A DNA stretch of 64,000 bases from Pinus tabuliformis (Eukaryota > Streptophyta > Pinopsida > Pinales > Pinaceae). How positions within the stretch are numbered: the stretch's first letter is position 1; each line of letters opens with the position of its first letter. Below the pieces are notes generated by a model that made no database searches, was not told where the DNA came from, and worked only from the letters and a program-made list of their open reading frames with translations. Made by a program: the position numbers and the translations under genes. Positions 1-12,006 of this stretch are shown piece after piece. Location of the stretch: positions 631,935,269 through 631,999,268 of the forward strand of contig CM062816.1 in the NCBI GenBank assembly GCA_031772625.1, given 5' to 3'.

Positions 1-16
1 ATTGAAGGAAAAGTAG

Positions 17-308
17 GGAGAGTCGACCTCTCAGCCTCCTAATGTGATACCATTAGTCTCAACTACAGTCTCTTCAACCCTTGGAACAGCTCTAGCACCA
101 AACATTCCAGCAACCATAGCTAAGGTAGTCACAAGAGCAACCATAGGAGCAGGTACAGGAAGAGGAGCAACATCAGCAAGGATTTCAAATCTAAGTACAA
201 TAGAGATAATAAAATGAATGGAAGAGATGAAACTCAAAGTTTCAGAGCTAAAAAAGGTAAAATAACAATATGTTACCTAAGAATAGAGGTATGATCTCTC
301 AAAGATAA
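17..308 (+). other. Decayed coding-like stretch upstream of the coiled-coil frame
   Basis: One plus frame is open from 17 to a TGA at 215-217 and reads as an Ala/Thr/Ser/Pro/Ile-rich low-complexity peptide (segments such as VIPLVSTTVSS and GAGTGRGATSA). After that stop a second frame stays open to about 290. The composition suggests a linker of the same element that encodes the next frame, but no domain is recognised. It may simply be non-coding. Confidence 0.25.
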
Positions 309-902
309 ATGTTTCAGAAAAAAAGAAGGGAAATTAAAGGATTAGAAAACAAGGTGAAATCATTAGAAAAAGATCTCACATTTAACAAGTCTCTGATAGA
401 CATTAAGAAGATTCTATGGACCAACATCACTCAGTCAATAAATGATGTTTGGCCATCAATCCAAATAATTTTTGAGTAGAATGATTTGATAAAGGCAGCC
501 CGAGAAGAGATTCAAAGGACAAGAGTAGAATTAGGGAAGATGCCTGAGGAAGCTACTAGGCTTATAAATTTTTTGAATAACAAGAATAATTACCAGCTTG
601 AAGAATTGGGTATTGAAGATAGAACAGGGACTATTCTAGAAGTAAAAAGGGTATTAACTAAAAGGACTCTGATGCAAAACTTAGAAAGAAGATACCATGA
701 CATGCAGGAAGAAATTAATGCTTTTATTGGGAAATTTGGTATTTTGCAGAGCAAAGGGCTACCTAGTCCTTTAGTTATTAATGACAAATTAATGAGGCAC
801 ATAGATTATGTGGACAAATTGAATCAATATGTAGGCAATCATGCAAGTTCATCAACAAGTGCATTAGCATCAAAGGCACTGCCTACAGGCAGGGTTCTCT
901 AG
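309..902 (+). pseudogene. Coiled-coil protein of unknown family, one in-frame TAG
   Basis: From the ATG at 309 a single frame runs to the TAG stop at 900-902 and is interrupted only by a TAG at 477-479. Residues 1-56 before that stop are Lys/Glu-rich with heptad-like spacing (MFQKKRREIKGLENKVKSLE). The part after it is also charged and helical, with EEIQRTRVELGKMPEEATRL and NLERRYHDMQEEINAF, and ends in a Ser/Ala-rich tail. I do not recognise the family. The frame ends about 150 bases before a purine tract and a candidate LTR, so it may be the last gene of an LTR retroelement rather than a host gene. The lone stop makes it a probable pseudogene, though readthrough cannot be excluded. Confidence 0.5.
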
Positions 903-1049
903 GACAGTCTAGAGAACCTGTTCTATATCGAGCATGAAATAAAACACTTGTTTCCAATTCAGCCTACCTTTTTCAGGTACACCAAAAATGATGAAACCCT
1001 CACAAAACTTCAAAAAACTAGAATACCATAGCCAAATGGTGGGAAGAAA

Positions 1050-1503
1050 TGTTAGAAATTTTGTAATTTATCCTTGGTAAAAGTTAAATTTTGATTTTAC
1101 TACAGTTAATGATGGTAAAGAGGATAAACAGAGATCAAACAGGTAAAGAGTATCAGAGCAAGATAAAGTGTGTCAGTAAGAAGATGAAAAGCATAGTAGC
1201 CAGCACAAAATTACATCAAAGACAACAAGCTGCCAAATTATAGGACCTGACTCCATCACACTCTCAATAATAGAGACAACAAACCATCAGTTTGCCTCTA
1301 TCTGCTACCTACAAGACCATCTGTCTCTATTTTCATGTAACATATAGTTAGTCATCTTAGAATATATCTCACTTTGTTATGAGATATTTTATTCTAAAGT
1401 TTTTGTATAAATACTCCCTCATTCAAAATATCGAGGGTGGATTCTTAGACATTGCTGTAAAACTAATTACTTTGGAATAAATTGTTCTTTGAAAAATATT
1501 ACA
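1050..1503 (+). repeat. Candidate 3' LTR (plus strand) with adjacent polypurine tract
   Basis: The segment begins TGTTAG and ends ATTACA, giving TG...CA termini over 454 bp. It is directly preceded by a purine tract (ggtgggaagaaa, about 1038-1049), as expected at the start of a 3' LTR. Inside are a TATA-like tataaata near 1406 and an aataaa-type signal near 1479, in the order expected for promoter then polyadenylation. The partner LTR would lie before base 1, so no target duplication can be tested. Confidence 0.5.
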
Positions 1504-4500
1504 TGGCTCGCTGGATGAAGAATTAATACAAAGGATTTTTCATAAGATTCATGTGAAATACATTGGAAAAATAAGTATTTTATAACTCATGTGTTATTCT
1601 TCTCTTGTTTAAATATTTCAATTATGTTTCATATCTGAACACTAAAATGAAAAAGCTTGATTGAGAAAGTGCTTCAGTGCAATCTGTTTTCCTAGTTTAC
1701 TCATTTTGATCATTTATTAAAGAATTCTTAATTTCTCTTTAGTGATGATCATCCAAATTCCCTCTTCTCAAATCATGTGGAAGGATTCTTAATTTCCCTA
1801 CTTCCTCTTTGAGACCATCACATCCTATCAAGTTATCATTTGCTCCCTATTTTAGCTATCTTGCCTTGTGAAACCATCCTTTACCGAGAAACCAAATCCA
1901 GCTGAGCCATTTTCTGTTGACTCCGCTAGCTCGATGGCCTAAAATACTCAGTCGTACCCGTCTGCTATTGAATTTCACCACCAAATACAACCAAAATTCC
2001 AAAGCTTTCATAACTAGCCTAAAATATTTCCAAAACAAAGCTATACCTTAAAGAGAGAGCCCTCTCTCGATATAGATGGGCTAGATTCTGTATCTATATG
2101 CTGGTTTGTGGTTACCTCGGACCCCTTTCCTCTTCTTACGACTTCTAGGAAAATCTGAGTGATAACAATATGTATCTAATCTCAATTGTGATTGCATGAA
2201 AAAATATAGGTTTCTCCATTTGACCAACCACCTGCTTCTAAAGATTTCCCATAATAAATACTTTCACAATATAGTGTGTATAAGTTTTCATTTCGATTTG
2301 TGAGGGAGTGATAGCCTAACCACCAAATCAAACATCACTACACTGAATAATGTTAAAAAATTTCACCAACAATTCATTAGAGAATTGCTAACGATTGGGA
2401 CATCCATTCCCACTATTGAATTATTCTAGCAATATTATTTTGAGTACAAAAAACACAAAAACCTCATTTGGTTCTAGCTGCTAGCCAACATAATGGTCAT
2501 TGAGTAACATCTAGCAAATGATTTTTTCAGAATGTTGATAAATGAGGAAACAATCCAAGGGGCTTCTCTAGGAACTAACACTTTTGGCCCTTCCTCAGGG
2601 TAGTATATTGACAGTATCCTTTGTGATAGCTATGTAATAACAATATAAATCAAACATCAATAACTTTGACTAACTATGACCCTAGATTAGTGATTATTAC
2701 TATATAATATTTTTTTGAACGATAACACTAGCCTAGTATGTTTCATGTGTTGTTTGGTATATAAAGGTGTTTGCATTTAGTTGGATGGAATGAAATTTAT
2801 TTTACGCATAGACATAACAATACTTCGAAATCAAATGTTCGTGCAAGGGATCATTCATATTCTCAAAAAGAAGAAGCTAGTTCAAGAAACATGATGATGG
2901 TTATCGCTATTAATAACTGGTTTGTTGTAGGTTCAGAGAACAAAGAAACTAACCACGAATCTAAAAATTGGGTTCCAAAGAAAAAAAGCCAAATGGACCT
3001 CGGGGTCTTCCTTCTTTGATTCTACATTCACTGCTAACTATGCCTCGGGCATCACATCCTATTCCATTCACACAAGAACCTAAGAGAAATGGTTGTTCTT
3101 CTCAATGACAAGGCTTATCATCATCCATTTCCATGCCTTCATAGATAGTCATTTTAATACTCAAAATATTCATTCCTTTTCATCATAGATGTGCATGTGC
3201 CATTAGTCACTGGTTTACTAGTTCCACAATATGTTAGATCAACAACAGTATTAACGGGATGCCATAAAATGGATTGGTAGGTCTACCGTTTAGGTCACTA
3301 CAAGAAATTGCTGCTAAGAGTGATGGGTACAATATAATAATGGCTGAGGTTTGTGGTATGTACCTTACCAAGAGTTTTTAATGAAGCTTAGTTTTAGAGA
3401 CAATGACTAGTATATTAATGTCAATTTTAACATAGTTCTTCAATCTCTGAGGTGGCTATAATTTCAGATTTGGCTCTTGATGAAATGATCTATCAATAGA
3501 TATCCTTGCTTGTAAAAGCAACCCTCGTTGTGAGATGTGTAGGGAAAATCAGATTGTTTTCAACACATGGAAAGACAGTAAACATAGAGTAAAGTTTCCA
3601 AATCATTCTCAATACAAATATCAATTATGAGATTTGGTTCAATCGTTGGAATATAATCCTTAGAGAAATCACTTGTTTTGTTTTTTCCCATGTCAAGACC
3701 AATATCAATTATGAACTCACTTGTTTGTATCCAATCTTTGTTTATGGGAAAATTTTATGCTAATTACATTGGCATTGTGTGTGGTTCATGCTTGCTCCAA
3801 ATTAGAAATTTTAGGAAATTTCCATCAAAGTACTCCAATTGGCTTGATTGAGTTCTTTGTGATAGTATAAGACTCTCCAAATTTGTTTCAAATCAGTGTT
3901 TCCCATAGCAACTATGAGACTGACTCTTATATGCTTGTGTGCAAAAAAGTGTTTGGGAACTTTTTATAAATGGGAGCTTTCTAGTATGAACAGTAGGCAT
4001 TAATGGTATTAAAATAGGAGACAAGCATTGTAGCCTTTCACCATTCAAAATTAATATATCTATATGGAAAATTAATAGCTTGGCATAAGGTGACTGATTG
4101 AAACAAACTTGGATCCCTTGCAGGAATCAAAGAAATTGAAAATTGTCGAAGGAAAAAAGCCATAGTTTGTTGCCATGTTTCTTGAATCAGAATGTAAGGA
4201 ATAAGTTGTAAACATATGGGAGGGAAATTTTCCTTGAGCCACTGACACTTCCACTTAGATTCCTCCAATTTGTGATGCACTAAATCCTGTCTGAGCCTCG
4301 ACATTCTATCTTTGAACACACCTATTTTGGGTGCAACATGAGCAACTTGAGGGGAAGGAATAAAGAGAACAAGGAGGGTGCCTCTAGAAGGAACTCAAAT
4401 ATGTAAGCGATACAAACCAATGAATACTTAAACACCTACAAATACCATAAACTAATGAACATAGGACCATAACCCAACATGAACTTTTCTATTGCAAAGA

Positions 4501-5934
4501 ATCATTAAACAAAGCTCTTTAATTTACCATTTAAGAGGTATTTGGCTGGCTTGTCTGCATATACTACTTCATATTGATTGTTGTGCACATTAGTATCCAC
4601 TTTATTTTGAATTTAGGGGATCAGTTTGAAGTCCATCATGCTACCTTTAAACAATGTTCCAAGATTTGGTGAATGGAGCTCCTTAAATTGCCATTCCCAA
4701 GTTGTTTGGTTAGATTTTCATAATGTTTTAAGGTTAAATTTCACAAGTTAGCATAGCCTAATGATCTTCCTCTTCATTCATTTCTCACTTGAAAGAATTA
4801 GATTCATTTGAAAAGAGAGTGAATGTTGCTTGATTATGGAAAGGAGAGTATTTCATATATAATTTTCTGGATTTGGCTAGTCAATTGTTGCTTTTGTGAT
4901 AAGCTTATTTGAAATATTTCGAAGCCCATGTGTATTAGGTGTTTCTTATTATACATTTTGGAGTTTTTGGCTAGAATCTAGAGAAACAATGGTTGGTCAA
5001 ATATTGATTTGTATTGTTTAAACTGGTTTTTTGACTAACATATAATGATTTAGCACCATGAAAAACCCCTCAGACATTTGGATTGTGGAAATTTCACAAT
5101 TCAAAGTTGTGATTCCAATAAATCATTCTTAGATTTTGGGCAAATGAGACTCGAAAATAGTTCTCAGAAAAACCTTCAAAAAGTCTAACAGATAGACTAT
5201 GGTTGTATAATATGCTATCTTATTTCCTCTAAGACCATGAAAGCCTGCCAAACATGTTGTACCTGGTCTATTTAGCTTTCAAACTCATCCATAATTTTTT
5301 TTTATTGGTCTTTTCATTTATTTTTGTGTGGTGGTGGTTCTATGATTCTTTAATAAAAATTATATTATGTAACAATTGGAAGAATTTTTTCTTACAAAAC
5401 AAATGTGATTTAATCACAAATGAATTCTTTGGGCTCTTTTTGTTAGCTTTATATATCCATTTACTCTTGTAATTTTTATGTATCATGATGTTTGTGTGGT
5501 AATTTGATAAGTTAAATAGGTTTTATAAAACAATTATTTTAGATATAAAAAAAGATTTTAATGTAACATATAACAAAATATGTTAATGAAACAAATAATG
5601 TCTAGATATGGAATACTTGGTCCATCTAAATGACTCACACAACTAGGAATCCAAAGTCACATGTGTTTCTTTCTTTACAAATATTCTACAAATATTTATG
5701 AGTAAGATCCATAATATTTATGGATATATTAGTGGAAACCAGTTTTGTACCATGGATTTAGATTGCATGATAAATATCCTTTTTTTTAACAAAAATATAA
5801 AAAAAATTGAATATTATTTTCTGCAAGTATTCATGAGAATCTGTACCATGCATTTAGCATACTTGACAAGTTTCCGAATTTTTCTACATAAATATAAAAT
5901 ATTTTGGTTGAATGTTACTGGAATCTATTGTGGG
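1504..5934. other. AT-rich DNA without recognisable genes
   Basis: Only short open frames occur, for example 2771-3019 plus, 4038-4319 minus and 5254-5472 plus. None carries a family motif I recognise. The 2771-3019 frame is polar and charged and could be an old element remnant. A cactacaagaaa string at about 3298 resembles a CACTA terminus, but no partner end was found. Confidence 0.4.
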
Positions 5935-6340
5935 CAGATTACAATAAATGGGATTGGAAAAACGGTGGGTAGATAATACCGAGAATGTCTTGGATATGAT
6001 TCATTTGTTGTTGGAGATCCTTCAGGTACTTGATCCATCGACTTTGGAAATGTTTTTAGGATGGATTCCTATGTTTCTTAATTTTGTGATTCTTTCACTT
6101 CGTGGTTATTTTGGGAAAGAAATTTTGGCAATGCCAAGCAATGGTGGATAGTTAAACATACTTTTTTATAATTTCAATGCCCATTCCATTATGTCCTCTC
6201 TTTATTGTTTGATTATATTTTGAACTTTTACTTTTATTTTGTTTTCTTTTTTAACTATAAAATTGAAAATACATGGTTTCATATCCATTCAAACAACATC
6301 CAAAACTTAAGGATAATATTAGTATTATAGTTGTTTTGTG
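5935..6340 (+). repeat. Dispersed repeat A, copy 1 (with conserved short frame)
   Basis: This stretch aligns by eye with 22335-22735. Both copies carry a hydrophobic reading frame with matching phrases (here IHLLLEILQVLDPSTLEMFL, there IHFLLEIIYALEPSNFEMFL), followed by the same AT-rich tail with gtttgatt, ttttattttg and actat-aaattgaaaatac. Conservation of the peptide suggests descent from a coding part of a transposable element or captured gene. The family is not recognised. Confidence 0.6.
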
Positions 6341-6390
6341 TTAAACTAGCATTTGCACCTGATGTTACAAAGGAAACACCGTAAGGCATA

Positions 6391-6708
6391 GAGTGTGGAA
6401 GAATAGCGACATGTGAATGGGCATTCTTGAAAGAAAGGGTGGATGATAATGAGTTGCAATTGAAATTGTTAGTTACGTGTATGCTGAATATGGATATTTT
6501 GTAAATAATAGTGTGTAGAAGAATAGTGACATGTGAATGGACATTGTTGAAACCAAGCGTGGATGATATTGAGTTACACTTGAAACTATTAGTTATGTGT
6601 ATTTTGAATAGGGATATTTTGTAAGTAATAGTAGTTTGTGGAAGAATAGAAACATCTGAATGGAAATTCTTGAAAGCATGGGTGGATGATAATGAGTTAT
6701 AGTTAATG
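6391..6708. repeat. Tandem repeat, about 120-bp unit, 2.7 copies
   Basis: Three successive units start with a gtggaagaata-like motif near 6395, 6515 and 6638. Each contains acat-tgaatgg, a ggatgata-tgagtta block and ggatattttgtaa. The spacing is 120 and then 123 bp, and the third unit is incomplete. No coding frame is shared by the units. Confidence 0.8.
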
Positions 6709-7377
6709 TCAGGTAGAGGTTATCCATTATCCATGTAGTAGTTGTTGTCTATGTGAACGAGTTTTTGGACATTATTTTAAGGTTTTTTAAATGGGCATCT
6801 TTGAAATTTTGGAAAAGAAATTGAAGTGTCTGGCAACTTTTGGCCTACTACTCATAAACATCAATCCAAAAATGGGTATGTGTTGTAGTATTTTTAAATG
6901 AGTAAACATTTAAAATTTGGTTTTACATGAAAAAAATATTTAATATGCATAATGAAACATTAAATCAAAAAAATAATAATAAAACAATTTTGCATACCGT
7001 CATCTACAGATACTGTAAAGCAACTCTAGCCACATTTTGAATATTGCTACAGGGGCTTAGACTGTAAAGACTCCACATTTAAAACAAAATGGAAAGGTAG
7101 GATTAGAAACATATTGGATCATAAAGCAATAGAGTATAGTGGAAGCATGGGATCCTTATAATTATCACTGGTCCTCCTTAAGCCTTACTAGGATTGGTGC
7201 CTTTTGGTGTCTTAGGCAAGAAGAATGATTTTCTAGGTATCATTTTCATTTTGTTGCTCCTATGGGGCTTCTTAGGTTCAGAATTTTAAGGGACCCAACA
7301 TCGTAAAAGTGTTGTTTGGTGGCTTGGGACTGTAACACATAAATTGGTACTTAGCCCCAAACAACTTGAGAGCGTAC
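6709..7377. other. Non-coding spacer
   Basis: No frame, RNA gene or repeat was recognised here. The stretch separates the 120-bp tandem repeat from the first potassium-transporter copy. Confidence 0.4.
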
Positions 7378-9155
7378 AAATTTCCGAGGACAAAGGATAA
7401 GAAGAAGTTACTATTAAAATTTAAAATTCCGGCTTAACAAACTCTACCTGGGATTTCTTGAAAATTTTAATTTACCAACCTTTGCATTTCATCAAGAGAT
7501 GAGAGCCTTACTGTAAAAAAAGGATTGAAACTTAAAAGTAATGATCTGTTATCATCTTTTTCCATTCCACTAGTCACAAAACATTAAACATGTATGTACT
7601 AGTTCACTCTACATGATTCATGATTTATCGCAGAAATGGTAAAAAACTCAATGCTTATTTCTTCTGATCTCAACAGAAATTTTCATTTTGAAATCTTATA
7701 AATTTATTAAAATACTAACAATAGTACAAAATTATATATTATTTTCAAACGATCAGGAACTTTACGGCCCTAAAAGTTTTATTATGAGTAAAAGCTTATA
7801 ATTTCATTGTCTTCTAACAGTTTTGTGTGAACGAACTCTAAATTTCTTGCACCATTCTGACTTGAAGTAAATGCACAGGTGGTATATTGTAGGGAGACAG
7901 AGTCAACCTGCAATTGTTTTGGAGAAACCTATAGAGCTTGTCAATTAGTAATCCTTCAAAAGGCCTAGCGCTCTTATTAGTCTTCAATGTGATTTTTACT
8001 AGAAGATACACAAACCTTGTATTCTTTGCCAATTCAATCTACTACAATTCCTCATCTAAGAGTAGTTACTTTCTTCCATTGTATTTATGCTTGCATAACT
8101 TCTGTCATGTGAGGAGGAATGAGTTTCTCTAAGCTTGAGATAGTCTTTTATGCTTTCAAAAACCTGGTTGATAAATTCAGAGCCTTCAATGTTTGGGGCA
8201 TCTTTGTAACCATATTGGGCTACACATTTATATACACCTTTTGGTTCTAGTTTTCCAACCATAAATCACTCCGACAAAAGTATTGTCTTGACTAGAACCA
8301 TTCTTATGGTAACATTGATAAGAACTTCATGCAAAGACCCCAAATTCTTTACATAATGCTCAATAATTGGTGGTAATTCATAAATAAGGTCACTACAAAG
8401 GAAATGAATTCCTGGTACAAGTGAATTCACCCCAACAATCAATCCATTCAAACCTGCTATGCTGAGTTTTGTCCATGCTAAATATTTATACTTTTTCTAC
8501 CTTCGTTATTTCGAAGAGAACATTATGGTCAGAAAAATTGTTGCAATGACGAAGGGACACCAACCACTCTGTGGCACCTTATTCAATACAGATGATAGAT
8601 AAACTCCTTCAAGGATAGCAAAAAATAGAGTGGAGGGTAGTATAAGAACCAAACCATAAGCATGACCAAAATTGTTGCAATTAGGAAGGGACACCAACCT
8701 CCCTGTGGCACTTGTTCAATATAGATGATAGATAAATGCCTTCAAAGATATAAAAAATAGAGTGAATGGTAGTATAAGAAAAACATGCATGTTCTAAACC
8801 ACAAGCATGACCAAGGTTACTATGCATGTTGTAATGAACATGACCCCAACCACTGCAACCCTTGCACCACCAAACACCTAAAATTATCCTTGGAAACTCA
8901 AAAGAATCAATAAAAACTACCAAATTCGGTTGTGAGATATAAATTCGTATAAATACAATATGCATTGCCAAATTGTGTTCCATCCTGGAATCCTACGACA
9001 ATTGCAAGGCAAATAACCATGAGAACATACTTAACTTCAGGTGAATATATATAACCCTCGTAATTTTGTGAGGTATGAACAATATTCACTCGAGGGAAGC
9101 TGTAATCAATGCTTGACTGGCTACAATGGCTTCTAAAGTGGCAACAATACGACAG
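7378..9155 (-). pseudogene. HAK/KUP/KT potassium transporter pseudogene, copy A (C-terminal half)
   Basis: KUP/HAK/KT proteins are plasma- or organelle-membrane K+ uptake carriers. On the minus strand the exons read, in order: [11 protein letters not shown] and FGNAYCI (about 9089-8950); a transmembrane module with EGIYLSSILNK; a second copy of that module with EGVYLSSVLNKVPQ (8697-8506); LPPIIEHYVKNLGSLHEVL (8451-8266); MVGKLEPKGVYKCVAQYGYK (8262-8056); and the C-terminus KLYRFLQNNCRL...VRMVQEI (8032-7838). All are typical of the C-terminal half of the family. Lesions are an in-frame TGA at about 8263-8265, a frameshift and stops just before the last segment, and deletions in the module. The copy ends abruptly where PP2C sequence begins. 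It matches 14799 onward, including intron and downstream sequence. Confidence 0.88.
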
Positions 9156-10668
9156 CTGGCTTCACTCCATCCTCACCTGATACAGGAGAAGGACGCTGCA
9201 AGTTACAAAACAATAAAGTAATTCATGGATTTCATTTAGTGAAGGGTAAAACAAGGCATGATATGGAGGAGTACCATGTCACAGAGTATAGGCATGTAGA
9301 AGATCATGATTTTGGGCTTTTTGCTATCTTTGACGGACATTTGGGACATGGCGTCCCATGTTACTTACAATCAAATCTTTTTGACAACATTTTAAATGAG
9401 GTAGGTATGAAGTGCTCGTGCCTTGGATGGTCATCTCAAATTTTCATGGCCTTTTGCAAGATTTTGTATTGCATTTCAACTGTTTCCGTAAATTTTTGAA
9501 CTGATCAACTTTATTCAATTTTGTATGATGATGTTTTAATACATTTTTTAAACATTTTTTTAAAGGGTTTTATTAAAACTAGTGTAGATTCATCAAATTT
9601 GGGTTCATCAAGTACTGAGAGGGATCAAATTTCTTGAGGTGTAAATTTTTATTATTATTTGATCTCTCTTGATATTTTGACAGATCCGGGTTTAAGATGG
9701 ATCTATGCTATTTTATTTATTTTTTAGATATTCATATATATATATGTAACAACATCTATGTCATACCGGGTTGTAGAGCACCTTGTTACTCTCATACAAT
9801 TCCCAAGAAAATACTATATTTTTCTTTTGGTACACTGACCTTCCAATTCATGAAGTAAAACTTATGATGAGTGTGCCTTTCATCCCTAAATGTGTAAAAT
9901 TTTTACAGCTAAGAATAACTGCAAGTAATATTGAGAATTTATAAAATTTAAATTTCTCAAAAAAAAATGTTATTAGTTTATTTAATAATATTACTCATTT
10001 AAAAATTTTGAATATTGTGTGGGGTTCAAAGATTTTTGTGTCTATTTTATTTACAATGGTTTTGAAGGGTTGTTTTGCAAAAGACATTAATAATACATAT
10101 ATTTAAGTCAATAATTCTAAGCATTCACAATCCATGAAACCAATTAAAGAGTTCGAAATGTATTTAAAAGCTAGGGGAAAATTAAGATACAAAGGTCAAT
10201 AGTTAAAACCATTTCTAACCCATCACAATAGAAATTGGAATTTTACTTTGAATCAACTTTTTGTGAGTAATTTATAAACCATGGATATAATATTTTCGAA
10301 ATACAAATTCCCCAGAACCTATTAAAAGAGAATTTTAAATATCAATTTTCTTCATCAAATCTAAAATTTTCAGTCATAAATGGTGTGAAAAAAGGTCTTG
10401 CCTACTACCACTACATATGGTTAATTCTAATTTTTTAACAGTGAATTACAAAAACACTATTAACAAAACTGCATGCAATGTTCATTATTGAAATGTATGG
10501 CATGGGCTAACTATACACCAACAATTTCAAACATTCACTCTCTATACCAAATAAAATAAAAATCAAATTTGTTTAAAAAAACTAATAAAAAATTAAAATA
10601 ACAAAATTTATTTTATTACAAAATTTTGATGGTACTCAATCCACTATTATTATTATGTATATAGATCT

Positions 10669-10738
10669 GGGTAAAATTGGATCCTGCTTCTGATATTAAA
10701 GATGGGTAAAATTGGATCCTGCTTCTGATATTAAAGAT
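10669..10738. repeat. 35-bp direct repeat, 2 copies
   Basis: The unit gggtaaaattggatcctgct plus 15 more bases occurs twice back to back (10669-10703 and 10704-10738) with no difference seen. It lies in the PP2C intron. Identical copies suggest a recent slippage duplication. Confidence 0.9.
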
Positions 10739-10879
10739 GTAATGTAGAATAAGCCTAGAACCCAATGGCTATTGAGGCCATTGTACCTCAAAAAATTACA
10801 CTGTACAAAAAAATTAATCAAGTGACACCTTCCATTAATTCTATTTCAGCAAAAAAAAATCTCAGTTGTATACCATGAA

Positions 10880-11108
10880 CCATGTCGTCAAAATTTTGAG
10901 GGTCAGGGTAAATAACCGAGATTGCTTTTGATGAAACGGAACTGATGGGAGGTTTCGCTCGAATAGTTGTTTTGTACAGTTTAATTTCTTGATGTACATT
11001 TGGATTACATGGTTCATGATATGTAACTGAGATTGTCGTTGCTCATATGGAATTGGTAGCAGATGTCTCTTGAATACTTGTATTGTACAGTGTAATTTCT
11101 CGATGTAC
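10880..11108. repeat. Diverged tandem repeat, about 110-bp unit
   Basis: Two copies share aac-gagattg (near 10915 and 11025) and a tgtacag-ttaattt-ttgatgtaca block (near 10974 and 11084). The offset is about 110 bp with roughly one difference in four. Minus-strand frames over this block show the same duplicated peptide pattern, which is a by-product of the repeat. Confidence 0.7.
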
Positions 11109-11838
11109 ATTGGCCTCAAATATAGAAAAGAAAGTATAGACACTAAGTGCTCACTCCTACATGAGGATCTGAATTGGTGAGAGTTAGTCCTGGCTATTTA
11201 GTATTTTTTTTATATTACAGTACCATTTCCTATTAACAGACGACAGAAGATAAGATAAGACTAGTTTTGTTAATGGTAGTGGGTGGCCAAAAGAGAGGTC
11301 AATGGGGCTCAAAAGTACACTAGTTACAACATACTGTGAAAGTGCCCATTATTTGTCATTAGGTATAGATGTAAAAAGTACAGGAAGTAGAAGAAGCATC
11401 CACATCTGTATCAATCACTATGTAGCTACCGATGTGCTGCTTGATAATGTGACCTAGGGAGTGCCTGGGTAGTACCAATCTATAGTCTACATATTTAAAT
11501 TAGTGCTAGAAACGGGTTTAGCAAATTTTGGTCCTTTCATTAGTTGAGTAGGGTTTGATTCCCAACTTAAATTGTAATCTAGAATGAGATTCTTGATTTT
11601 GTCCACAATTCACTCTCTAAATTAGCTAATTTGTAAGTCTATTTCAATTATTACCAACCTATATCCTTTCTGAGTTGGATGATAGGTATCACGCCTCATT
11701 ACCAAATGCATATATTTTTTATTATCTTATTTTTGAGCCCTTGGGTTGGTTTGATTGGCCTTGGAGTTAGACATTGAACTTCTCAGAAATGGGATGTCAC
11801 AAGTCCAACTCTTACGATTCCTTTGGGGTTATGCACTG

Positions 11839-12006
11839 TAATTAATGCTGATGGTCTACCTGGTTTACCATCTATGAGTCATGGGGAATACTTGTAATCA
11901 ATGCTGATGGTCTACCTGGTTTACCATTTATGAATCATGGGGAATACTTGTAATCAATGCTGATGGCCTACCTGGTTTAGCATCTATGAATCATAGTGAA
12001 TACTTG
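11839..12006. repeat. 56-bp tandem repeat, 3 copies
   Basis: Units at 11839-11894, 11895-11950 and 11951-12006 share taatcaatgctgatggtcta at the start and a catggggaatacttg-like end. They differ by only a few bases each. The array lies inside the large PP2C intron and has no coding signal. Confidence 0.92.

Noticed and set aside
31-237. Minus-strand frame of 68 codons rich in Ala, Val and Pro
   Set aside because: It is antisense to the plus-strand low-complexity frame at 17-214 and has no motif or start context.
2330-3310. cactac strings resembling CACTA termini near 2337 and 3298
   Set aside because: No matching inverted end or subterminal repeats were found, and such short strings are common.
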